The translations under genes were made by a program, and so were the position numbers. From positions 28,929-92,928 of the forward strand of contig CBFFRP010000272.1 of NCBI GenBank assembly GCA_965644295.1: 64,000 bases of DNA, read 5' to 3'. Shown piece after piece: positions 11,943-21,862 of this stretch (position 1 is its first letter; every line of letters begins with the position of its first letter). Under the pieces are notes generated by a model. The model made no database searches. It was given only the letters and a program-made list of their open reading frames with translations, and was not told where the DNA came from. The DNA is from Paraphysomonas bandaiensis (Eukaryota; Chrysophyceae).

Positions 11943-12590
11943 CGATGTCAGATGAATGCAGCATTGGTACCAAGCGCAAGTTATCGTTGTGTAGTTTCTC
12001 GGATGTGCAGAAATGTAGCTTTGTCATTTCAAATCCCATCAATCAATTCGTTGCGTACAAGAAGAACATTTTCAGCCGTTCAGCACTAAATAACTGGATT
12101 AAAGCCTGGAATGATGGGACACTGAAGGTTGAAATTGCACAGGCCACAAGAAGCAAAGGAAGGGTTCATTTCCTGAGGTGGCGAGAAAACTTGTTGAGTA
12201 CATTAATGTTCGCCATGAGCACTACAAAATAGATAAGGCAGCTTGAGCTGGTTCTATCTGCAGCAGAAGGCTAAGGACTGTGCAAAGATTTGCCAGACTA
12301 AGAAGCAAGTAATGCACATGCTTGACATTTTTGTACTGTATAGATAGCCTATGCAGATGATGAAACGCTGAGTTCTTTTCAAGCTTCATCTGGTTGGCTG
12401 AGCAATGTGTTTAAGTCGGAATAGTTATGTTCATATGAATCTGCATGGAGAAGCTAATGAAATCAGCGATGCTGACGCAGCAGTTGCTATGGAAGAGTTC
12501 AACCAGAAGTTGGGTGAATTATGTGAAATTAATGATGTACCAATGCATGAATTTTCAACGTCGACCAAGCTGGGCTGCAGGCGGAATTGA
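11943..12590 (+). pseudogene. Remnant of pogo-like transposase N-terminal region
   Basis: The frame from ATG 11943 to 12232 encodes a basic, helix-rich region (KRKLSLCSFSDVQ..., SRSALNNWIKAWNDG) resembling the psq-type helix-turn-helix that binds the transposon ends. A second frame (about 12405-12590) encodes MEEFNQKLGELCEINDVP, which is reminiscent of the segment just before the catalytic NADET-like aspartate motif in Tigger transposases. The two pieces are in different frames with stops between, and the DDE core is absent. The family assignment rests mainly on the TIR/TA structure; the protein similarity is weak. Confidence 0.45.
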
Positions 12591-12636
12591 GTAAGACTAT
12601 ACGCGGAGCGAAACAAAAGAAAGACAAGGAGCGTGT

Positions 12637-12761
12637 GACAGTTATGATTTGTTCTTCACCCTATAAAAAGGTTCCACTGGCACTCATTTTTTTTTCTCGT
12701 TGGCTTCCCAATGAGTGCCAGTGGAACCTTTTCAGAACGTGAAGAACAAATCATAATTGTC
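12637..12761. repeat. Long hairpin nested in the pogo-like element
   Basis: Two inverted blocks stack into one stem. 12637-12659 pairs with 12739-12761 with one mismatch, and 12665-12686 pairs exactly with 12711-12732. The 24 bp loop contains a T-tract. It may be a separate small foldback insertion inside the transposon or a subterminal structure of the element itself. Confidence 0.8.
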
Positions 12762-12856
12762 GCTAAAACCTGGGTTTTCTAATGGTGGATAATCTCGGTT
12801 TGATGGACAGTTTTGCTTATGGTACACACCGTCCACCATAGCGTGAGTGCACTGTA

Positions 12857-14129
12857 TACGAAGTAGCATAGTATCACACATCACATTGTATATTGTATAC
12901 CCTATGTACAATGCACAGAGTGTCATGTTCACCGGAATAAACGCGCTTATTCATTTTTTATAATTAAAAAACGCATTTATTCGAAACACGCGCTGGTTGC
13001 CAACCAGTCTAGATATCTAGACGTATCTCATGTATATATATACAGGTATGGATACTCTGCTTTATTGAGTATTGACCATAAAAGTAAGACATGTATTGAC
13101 TGTATTGACTATATTTGATTCATGTATCGACTAAGAATATGACGGGACATATTTACAAAGCGTTATCTACAAAGCTCTTTAAACTCCATGAAGAAACTAT
13201 CACAGGGGAAAAGAGGAGCATTTCAAATGAAGTCGAGAAGAATCAGAAGAAGCGGTTCAAGAAAGGTTAAGGGTGAGTTTTTAGTGGGTAAGAATCCCAC
13301 ATAACTGTGTTACAGCGAAGTGTGATGTACACAGTATCTTTATGAAGATTTTCACATCCGTGTTATCCTATAAGATGACTAGATGATATATATAGCTGCA
13401 GTATAATGACGATTACTCGTTTCTACATTTTATTTAACGTATTCTACAATACTATCTTAGAGAACCATACGTATTCCAACATGCTTGATGGTTTGAGATT
13501 GTATAGATTGAATTGCTTGACAGTCAGTTCTGTAGGATTCCTTGCAGTACAGTATCGTAATGAATGAGAAATCAGTGATAATTATATTCCACGATTCAGT
13601 GACTCACTAGAATTACAATAAGTATTTACAACGTTTATTATTATTGACATTTCCTACTAAAAATAACACAAACGACACTATATTCAGCACCACTATCTTC
13701 TGCTCACATAACATGCGCTACGCCACTCCGTGCAAATAATTTAGCTAGCCTTTAACGACTTAGAAATAGAAGCACCACTGTATATAAATTACACCTACTA
13801 GGTTAGCTAGCTCAGCGACGATCGGTATTGCCTATGACTCCTATACGCAACGCTAGAAGTGAGAAAAATATGAGAATGTAAACATATGTACCTGAATTTT
13901 TTTTGAATAACTCTTGCACTAACCCACCGTAGCATGCTAACAACACGATCATATACAACCTAGAATATAAATAAGTCGTACAATATGAGAAAATATTAAG
14001 TGTACCCCACCTGTATTTCTTGCTTTAGTGCATCAAACTGAGGGTGATACATTCCGATAGAAGTCTGCAATATATTTTCTTCGCTCCTACGCAAAAATAA
14101 GTGAGCTAAATCAGAAAAAAATACTTCTA
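12857..14129. other. Intergenic stretch with one small ORF
   Basis: No recognisable gene. The only suggestive reading frame is a 43-residue lysine-rich ORF at 13139-13270, listed separately. The rest is AT-rich. The 3' UTR of the zinc-ribbon gene should occupy the right end. Confidence 0.4.
13139..13270 (+). CDS. Small basic ORF, possible exon or microprotein
   Basis: ATG 13139 opens a 43-codon frame to TAA 13268. It is rich in Lys, Glu and Thr (TKLFKLHEETITGEKR...KKRFKKG), composition that looks more like protein than random AT-rich DNA. No family was recognised. No flanking exon could be joined convincingly. It could be a small nuclear or ribosome-related protein, or chance. Confidence 0.25.
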   Translation: MTGHIYKALSTKLFKLHEETITGEKRSISNEVEKNQKKRFKKG

Positions 14130-15521
14130 TTACTTAATGGCCAGTATCTCTTCAGTCTCCGCCGCAATGCATGAGTTCACTATCTCGCGGTGTATTGCAA
14201 GTTCTTTATCTGCCGCCTCGCGCACCGCTTGCTGGTTCATCTTGATCAAGTACGGATCTGATATAGGATGATGCTTAGTGTCGTGTGTGCTAGAATGAGC
14301 ATTCGCAGGGAGCCCAGCAGTGACATTAGCATACTTCTTATCATGCTCGTCACGAACTTCTATCGCTCTTCTCTGAGCCTCAGCTACTTCCCATGCCGCA
14401 CGATGTCTTCTCTTCTCAGCATCAATGTGACATAGCTCATATAGGGCACTAATGCGAACAAAGCTCGAATTTGCCTCACTCTCCACACACTGTAATCTCT
14501 CTCGCAGCCTCCTATATATATGCACCGGACAGCTCTGCAAAAGAGGGTCTCTGTCGACCTCAATGAGGGTGTTCTTTATTGCTTGCTTCATCATGTGAAT
14601 ACTCCGACGATACTCACTATTGATCTGTCTACGCCCAACTTCACTGGAAAAATGATCATCGCTGGAATTCAGATGCGGTCTCTCATCCGATAGGTTTGTG
14701 CTTTGTGCATTGTCACCAGCATCGTGGTCTTGCTCCAGTTCATCAGTTTCCAGGGACTCGTCCCCAACTGCCTCCTCGTCAGCCTCAACTACCACTGGCA
14801 ACTCGCGCTCAGGCTCTGTTTGATAATCGTCCTACGTATTATGTCAATTAAACATCGAAGAACATTGAGTGAATTGAATATCGAAGAAACACAGTGCTAC
14901 CTTGCTTTCAGATTCGGCGTCCTCTGCAGTCTGGGCTCCCCAGTAGCTTCCATTGAACAGGTGCATCTTTCTCAGCTTCGCATTCATGTCATTTTCTTCA
15001 TCTGCAGAGCTCTGAGCCCCCCAATATAAAATCTCTTCCGAATCTGAAGTGTGTGTACCATTTACTGGACTACGAGACGCCTCCTCTTTAATACAGTCGA
15101 TAATTGAGGGCATTTCATCCAGATAGGAATCTAGCCTTTTGGCATCTTTTAGAACAGATATATAAGATTTCTTTAGAGGGGGTGTATTGTCACCAATCTT
15201 TCGAATATAGGCCTCGGATATGGACTTATTGTGATTTTCTAGAAAGCGCACCATCCGCTCTACATGTCGCTGATGTTTCTCATGTATAGAACGCTCAGAT
15301 ATAGATGGTTCCGCAGAGTGGATAGAGCGCTGTTGCTTTGAGATTTTCTTTTTTCGTCGAATTGTACTCTCAACATTCGTGTGGATGCTCTTGGCTTCTC
15401 CACTCTTTTCAATCTTTTTAGTGTGAGATATGATGCGTGGGTGTAATTGATGACCACAGCTCTCACAGAACACCCACTCCACTGGTACACTCCGATGACA
15501 GAAACCACACGTATGAGGCAT
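14130..15521 (-). CDS. Zinc-ribbon protein with acidic/coiled-coil body, function unknown
   Basis: Two exons (15521-14901 and 14831-14130) give 440 residues in phase across a 69 bp gtagca...tag intron. The start is ATG 15521; an upstream in-frame TTG was not preferred. The first 25 residues form a small zinc ribbon, with CGFC and CESC as the two cysteine pairs. A lysine/serine-rich segment follows. The motif YWGAQ(S/T) occurs twice (about residues 165-200) next to acidic stretches. The C-terminal half is helical and charged (YRRLRERLQCVESEA, KRRHRAAWEVAEAQRRA) and probably a coiled coil. I do not recognise the family. It is divergent from the MORN gene, 629 bp between start codons, so co-regulation, for example in flagella, is possible but not shown. 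Confidence 0.7.
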
Positions 15522-16150
15522 CAGCTCGATGATATACAATTAATAATAATATGACAAAGTGATTTAAAAGGAGTTTGAATTCCACCCCCTCATTACCGCC
15601 TGTGAACAATCTATCTGTATATGCGACACACTCAGAGCCCTCCCATTGTACATATATATAAACCAAGTTGTCTCATTCTGCTCTTAATTGAATAAGATTG
15701 ATAATAAAGCAACCAATCCTGTATGTACTCCTCAGACACAGAGATGGATATCTACTCAGCAGTATCGTGGGCTACTCCATTAACAGCACATGGATATGAC
15801 ACACTGCTGTGCTCTGTATATTCCACCATATCTCGAGAACGAGAAGTCACCAGCAGCAAAGAGTTTTATTAACTAAAATGCAACGGCCATTGTATTGGTG
15901 CATTTATAGCCAATTATATCATCGATATCATGTTTTCTTACATTCTGTTGGTCTATTCTCTGTCCGTTCTAGCTGTAGTACACGCAGCAGTCAGTTTCAA
16001 CGGTAGTGTTAATAGGCCTGATCTCGTATAGAGTGTCTGCTATTATAAGTAGAGTTTCGAGAGTAATTACAAGAAGGAAAGTGTCAATTGTACTGATTAA
16101 ACTATAAGAAGTATCTTTTGACTTAGTTTTGAACAAATTATTTCATAGTT
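15522..16150. promoter_or_regulatory. Divergent intergenic region, zinc-ribbon / MORN3-like
   Basis: This gap contains the 5' regions of two oppositely directed genes. It is AT-rich; no specific motif was identified. The short open frames within it (for example 15809-16006) have no protein-like features. Confidence 0.4.
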
Positions 16151-17220
16151 ATGTCGACGAAGATGCTACTAGACGACACAGGGAGGCATGGCACTCATGG
16201 AACCATATATACTGTGAAACGAGACCCAGCACATGATCGCCGTGATCATATTAAGGATAAAAATAAGAAAGATTTTCCGTTTGTCACGGGATCCTCTTAC
16301 AAAGGAAGTTGGAAAGATAATAAAAAGGAAGGATTCGGAGTTGAGACTTGTTCAGATGGTACGAAATATGAGGGCGAATGGCGAGCAGACATGAGGCACG
16401 GAAGAGGCACACTGTGGGTGAAACAGAAAAAAAAGTACATCAAGCAGTATGCTGGTAACTGGGTGCATGGAAAAATGGAAGGCCAAGGTGTGTATTCCTA
16501 TGAAGATGGTACAATTTATAAAGGACACTGGGTACGCAATCGCCGTTCTAATTTTGGGCGACTTGAGTGTCCTAATGGGGATGTTTACACGGGAGAGTGG
16601 TGTAACGATGTGCGCCAAGGCCAGGGGACTTTGTTTCTAAGCAATGGTAATATATATGAGGGTTACTGGGTGAATAACTTAAAAGAAGGCCCCGGAAAAT
16701 TTTTTTATGCTGCCACAAACAAGGTTGCCCGTTCTATTAGTATTTTATTTGTGTACTTAAATTTTTGCATTATCAGGTGTATGAGGGCGAGTGGGTTGAG
16801 GATTCACCGCAATGTGGTGAGTTCAGAGACCCCACTGACGACGAACAGAAGAGATTCGGTAAGCCACTAATCCGCAAGTCAGGATTTAAGTTACCTGAGC
16901 TGATGCTCGAAAACACCCGTGCAGTTATTGACTGCACTGTTGCTGCGACTCGAAACGAAAGGGCCTCCTGCAGAGGCGTAAGCGCGCATGGAATCAGCCA
17001 GGAGTCTATGCAGATTGCAGAAGAGCTGTTTGCTGAAATTGACACTGCGTGTGTAGGTCTAATACCATTTGGTAGTATTGTTCCTGTTGTCGCTGCCCTT
17101 GGAGTTAATATATCGGAGTCGGACCTCTTGGAGTTAGAAAGAGTTTTGGAGGTATCTGGAGAGACTGAATTGTCATTTCCTGAAGTTGTAGACATTGCAG
17201 CGTTTTACGAAAGCGGTTAA
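16151..17220 (+). CDS. MORN-repeat protein, MORN3-like
   Basis: Two exons (16151-16723, 16777-17220) joined across a 53 bp gttgcc...cag intron give 338 residues. Seven MORN repeats run from about residue 50 to 215 (YKGSWKDNKKEGFG, YEGEWRADMRHGRG, YTGEWCNDVRQGQG, YEGYWVNNLKEGPG, YEGEWVEDSPQCG). The last repeat followed by an acidic tail resembles animal MORN3, a flagellum/sperm-associated scaffold. The C-terminus (AEELFAEIDTACVGLIPFGS...LSFPEVVDIAAFYE) looks like a degenerate EF-hand pair that lacks obvious full calcium loops. MORN repeats bind membranes or mediate assembly. A ciliary role is inferred from the family. Confidence 0.85.
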
Positions 17221-18165
17221 TTTTTTGTATATTTTCCATATACATTATATTAAGATAGTGTTTGATTTATGGGATGAATTTGAGCTGCTGAGTAATAGTA
17301 AGGGTATCGTTAATAATGGCTGTAGTTAATGTACTTCTTTTGTTGGTTTTTTTATTCAAGTGGAAATTTATATATCACATCTTAAGATGACATTGTACAG
17401 CTACTGATCATAGGTACAAACCCATTATCAGTAAGCTTACTAAGTACTTCTGAATTTACTCCAGAAATATTTCGAATTCCTTGAACAAGGCAGGCTGTAT
17501 TACCACAAATATTATTACTCTATCCTTTTTAATTTAACAATATGTTAAAATTGCTAGAACTATCAGCATTTGACATTTTGGGTGAGTAAACTTGCTTAAA
17601 TAACTAAGAGTTTAAGTAAGAGTTAAATAAATAACAATAAAGTTTCAACACTTTAGTACATGAATGCGGGAATATGTAGTTCCTTTAATAGACCGGGATA
17701 TGTAGTAGAAGTAAGAAGAATAGTACCCAGCAGGCTTTGCTAGCATCGCCAAAAAGGGTTTGAATGAAGTGTACTCTATCAACGGATGATTTCTATAAAG
17801 AACTTTATAATGCCTATACTATTGTGGTAGCAATCTAGACTTCGGGGAAACTGTCATCGCAAAGGTAGAACAATGGCCTTTAGTCTATCCCTTAGAGATT
17901 TTTCAGATCCCCTGTTTTCGTCATGATAAACTTGTCCATAAGTAGTCAAAGCCAGTCAGTCACATACAAGTACTGACTTTCCTAAATCATCAAACTCATG
18001 TATAAAAGGCAACAAACTACTAATATAGACCAGTGAAGTTCTCGTCTTTAGCGCTGAAGAGGAATATGCGTAGCAGTTGCACTTTTACACGAGTGCGTAT
18101 CTGACTGCAGTGTGTCGTGTTCTATCACGACGACATGGTTATCGATAAGTAGCCACTATTCTCTG
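17221..18165. other. Intergenic stretch, nothing recognised
   Basis: This 945 bp gap is AT-rich. I see no open frame with protein-like composition, no repeat and no RNA gene. It ends where homology to the clpP 5' exon begins. Confidence 0.45.
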
Positions 18166-18393
18166 CGGGAGTATATATCCATCGTTCGTTCTACTCGTGG
18201 GGTGTCCTCTATCACAGAGGGTATGAGCGAAATTCGTCGCTGTTGAGAGATACGACGTAAATAAATTCCACAGGTATTCATTTGATGTCCCAATGAATTA
18301 ATGCCTCTGTATGCTACTGTCACTGCTATCAGCTCTCTGATTGTGATATCCATCTACTCCATAGATACCACACTACACACTGTATCTACAGGC
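18166..18393 (-). pseudogene. Truncated duplicate of the clpP 5' exon and upstream edge
   Basis: This segment closely matches the start of the clpP gene at 62313-62548, including about 47 bp of sequence upstream of the clpP start codon and the junction with the (TATG)n tract. I count three substitutions (two silent and one Val-to-Ile in the reading frame) and one 10 bp deletion at the start codon. The deletion creates a new in-frame ATG, so 18353-18156 still reads [17 protein letters not shown] and on to MDIYSR before stopping. The catalytic part of ClpP is absent, so it cannot encode a protease. The close match suggests a recent duplication or an assembly-generated copy. Confidence 0.85.
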
Positions 18394-19166
18394 ATGTATG
18401 TATGTATGTATGTATGTATGTATGTATGTATGTATGTATGTATGTATGTATGTATGTATGTATGTATGTATGTATGTATGTATGTATGTATGTATGTATG
18501 TATGTATGTATGTATGTATGTATGTATGTATGTATGTATGTATGTATGTATGTATGTATGTATGTATGTATGTATGTATGTATGTATGTATGTATGTATG
18601 TATGTATGTATGTATGTATGTATGTATGTATGTATGTATGTATGTATGTATGTATGTATGTATGTATGTATGTATGTATGTATGTATGTATGTATGTATG
18701 TATGTATGTATGTATGTATGTATGTATGTATGTATGTATGTATGTATGTATGTATGTATGTATGTATGTATGTATGTATGTATGTATGTATGTATGTATG
18801 TATGTATGTATGTATGTATGTATGTATGTATGTATGTATGTATGTATGTATGTATGTATGTATGTATGTATGTATGTATGTATGTATGTATGTATGTATG
18901 TATGTATGTATGTATGTATGTATGTATGTATGTATGTATGTATGTATGTATGTATGTATGTATGTATGTATGTATGTATGTATGTATGTATGTATGTATG
19001 TATGTATGTATGTATGTATGTATGTATGTATGTATGTATGTATGTATGTATGTATGTATGTATGTATGTATGTATGTATGTATGTATGTATGTATGTATG
19101 TATGTATGTATGTATGTATGTATGTATGTATGTATGTATGTATGTATGTATGTATGTATGTATGTG
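18394..19166. repeat. (TATG)n microsatellite, about 193 uninterrupted units
   Basis: 773 bp of perfect tetranucleotide repeat with no interruption that I can see. It lies between the truncated clpP copy and the ELP4 start codon (88 bp away). All forward frames are open (MYVC repeated), but this is a by-product of the 4 bp period and is not coding. It would occupy the upstream regulatory space of ELP4. Confidence 0.98.
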
Positions 19167-19253
19167 TAGGTATGAAGGGACAGTGTTATAGTTCGTATTG
19201 TGGGTATTCGTCTGAATGTAGTGGTTTGGTTAGGCACACTAGTATTTACAACT

Positions 19254-21088
19254 ATGTCTAGTTTTCGCAAGGCATCAAAATCTGCGGCTGATGAATCTGG
19301 GGCCCCTCGACTAGAAGGTGTGAAGCCATGGCTGAATGGTCAGAATCTGGTGTCTAGTGGCAACAGGGAATTAGACGATATTCTGGGTGGAGGACACGCC
19401 TTAGGCACTCTCTGTTTACTTCACGAGGATATTCACTCAAACTACGCGGAGACACTGCTACAGTACTCTATCGCTGAGTCGATTAGCCAGGGACACAAGA
19501 CGTTAATTATATGCCGAAACACTGCTGAGGCAGAACAACTGATAGCGGGGCTTCCATTCAATATGAACAAGAGTAAGTTATCAATTGGAAAAACAGAGGG
19601 TCCTAGTACTGCAGAGGATAGAAAGAAACATTTAAAGATCGCGTGGCAGTACGGGAAATATATTAAAGGTGAAGTGTGTGAATTTACCTTCGGCCTTTGT
19701 AAATTTGCTTTTGTACCTTCAGACAAGGAGACTCCAAAGGGTAGGGGGGTGGGATCATTTTGTTCTAGTTATGACCTTGCGAGCAGGTAAGACCCCATAT
19801 TCTTTGTGTTAGTTTGATATGTATGACCAGAATGCAACCTGACGTCTTGGAAGCGAATTATCCACGAGTTTTCGCCGTATATCGTGATAGATCTTCATCT
19901 GATTCTCTGTTTGATTCCGACTCATCTTGTAAATTTTCACGCACAATATGTCGCACGCTTATATATATCTTTTCATTCAGGTGAATGCCAATTGACTGAC
20001 GCATGTCACAAGATTATCCGCGTGATCTCCGCGTTTAAGCAAGCCCACAGTAACTCCCGCACACCGTTGCGGGTGTTTATTCCCCGTCTGTTTGGCGCAC
20101 CCAATGAACATAATCTGAATGTCCCGTCTGCATGCCCTGCACTCAGAAACTTTTTTTTATTTCTGAGATACCTAATTTCTCCTCGCATGACTGTTCAAGT
20201 TACACTCCAGGACGACACTATCCCTCCAGGGCTCGGGAGACACCTGAATACTACAGCTGATACCGTGCTGGAAGTTGATTCCTTTGCTGGACACGAGGCA
20301 ACAGTACCAGTAGAATATAGGTATACATGAGCGTGACTCCACGTGGCATCGTTTGTCTATTCTCGCCTATATGCTGGTATACGTGGTATGAGCTGTGTAA
20401 ACATGTCGTGTAGTGTGGTTCTAGACGACGGTGTAAACGCATATATTTATACTAACATTATCTGTATTCACAGGTTTTTCTGTGGGTTTTTATTGATACA
20501 CAAGCTTCAACAGGTGAGTATGTGTACTGATACCACTCTTAGCCATGGTTCTATGTTGTGTTAGGTAGTGTATGCTTGAGATTCTACGCTGCACATACAT
20601 GTCTCCATAGCTAATGACAAGCAATTATTTTGTCTCAGATTGGTGCAATGGTACCGCACCGCCCCTCTGCGGCCCGTTTTGGGCTCAAGAGAGACAGGCG
20701 TAAACTACATGTGGAGCCTCTTCATCTGCCCCCAGAAGATAGTCGAGCATCTAAGTACGCTACTGATACACCTACCAACAAGCTCCCAACGGAGAGATCA
20801 GCTAGTTTGAATAAGCCTCTAGCCACAGTTGGACCGAAAGCTGTAGTTGATGCAGGTATCCGGGGTGTTCCGATGGCTACAGAAATGGCAACGGGAGGTG
20901 TACAGAGTGCAGTTCCTGGTATTTCTGCTGCGCAGATACCTGGAAGAAGTGAACGATCTATTCATCCTGCTGTACAGGCATCAATGGCTCAGAGAGCAAT
21001 GCGAGCAGGGGCTCAGTCATCATCCACACCCGCAGGATCAATTTGTAAGTCGAATATTCCCGGTCAGGCTAACTTATATGATTTCTAA
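19254..21088 (+). CDS. ELP4: Elongator complex protein 4 (PAXNEB family)
   Basis: Six exons: 19254-19668, 19723-19786, 19831-19928, 19981-20320, 20474-20513 and 20639-21088, all in phase, 468 residues. Family landmarks are visible: the N-terminal LVSSGNRELDDILGGGHALGT, which corresponds to the RecA-like P-loop region of Elp4, and KHLKIAWQYGKYI. The C-terminal signature is GFLLIHKL followed by ARFGLKRDRRKLHVEPLHLP. Elp4 forms a hexameric RecA-like ring with Elp5 and Elp6. It belongs to the Elongator complex that modifies wobble uridines in tRNA. The first intron (54 bp) is a multiple of three with no stop, so its retention would only insert 18 residues. The tail beyond LHLPPE is low-complexity and probably disordered. 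Confidence 0.9.
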
Positions 21089-21590
21089 TTTAGACTAGCA
21101 TTTTGCCTATAAATAATTTATGTATTACATTAGCGACTCTTATTATTAAGTCCATAGCTACAACATTACAAATTAGATAAAACCGTTCTCATGTAATAAT
21201 CAGACATTTCTTCTGCTAGTAATAAGGCATTCACTACTACAACTACCACGGTGACGTTGTGATTTAGCAAACGAGAGAATGAATATAGTGAATAGATAGC
21301 GAGTATTACTTGTTTCGTCACGAAAGTTTCGTGGTATTGTAGCATTGATTCATGGCTAATGCTGCCTGTACATATTATATGAAAGTCTTATTTTTGCAGC
21401 AGGCGTCAAGAACCGACACCAGAAAAGTATTTAAATGAAGACTAGTCAAGCTAGATCGACCTCTACCAGTAACTAACTAGTACAAATTCTCCCATCCTAC
21501 TATTTAACGCTACAGCTAATGCTGTACGGGAGATCATTGTTTGATACATTTCCAACATATCTTATTTGAAAGCAATGAAACATTACAAGT

Positions 21591-21852
21591 TATTAGGATT
21601 CAGCTTAATACATGATTGTATCTGTGAGTTATAATGTTCAATGAAATATACCATGAACTGAATTAGAGAGAGTATCTGTCGAAGATACGTGATCGTCATC
21701 ATAACGTCGTCATTATCAGTTACACTTCTAACTATTCCGTTGTGCATGATAGTACGTTCTATATTGTTATTCATAATTTTCACTCTATCGTGTTCATTAC
21801 TTACACTCTAATAATCACAACATTGTTTTACTAATAAGCTTAAATCTTATTT
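21591..21852 (+). repeat. 5' LTR of copia element 1
   Basis: 262 bp repeat beginning tattaggattcagc and ending aaatcttattt. It appears identical to 27079-27340. The left flank carries the caagt target duplication. Confidence 0.95.
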
Positions 21853-21862
21853 TGGTAGCGAG

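Larger units (their letters stand above)
11709..12854. mobile_element. Pogo/Tigger-like DNA transposon, degraded
   Basis: The 25 bp terminal inverted repeats lie at 11709-11733 (starting cagttgactcgcgttatggt) and 12830-12854 and match at 21 of 25 positions. Both ends are flanked by TA (11707-11708 and 12855-12856), the target duplication made by Tc1/mariner/pogo elements. CAG termini and the CGTTAT core are typical of pogo/Tigger ends. The interior carries broken transposase-like frames (separate entry). At 1146 bp it is too short for a full pogo transposase, so it is a deleted or non-autonomous copy. A perfect-looking nested hairpin sits at 12637-12761. Confidence 0.8.

Noticed and set aside
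11831-12232. Treating the 133-codon frame as a cellular gene
   Set aside because: It lies inside TIRs with TA duplications and continues as broken transposase-like sequence, so it is better explained as transposon remnant.
18301-19261. Long open frames (up to 296 codons) reading MYVC or YIHT repeats
   Set aside because: They are by-products of the 4 bp period of the (TATG)n tract, which leaves every frame without stops; no protein-like content.
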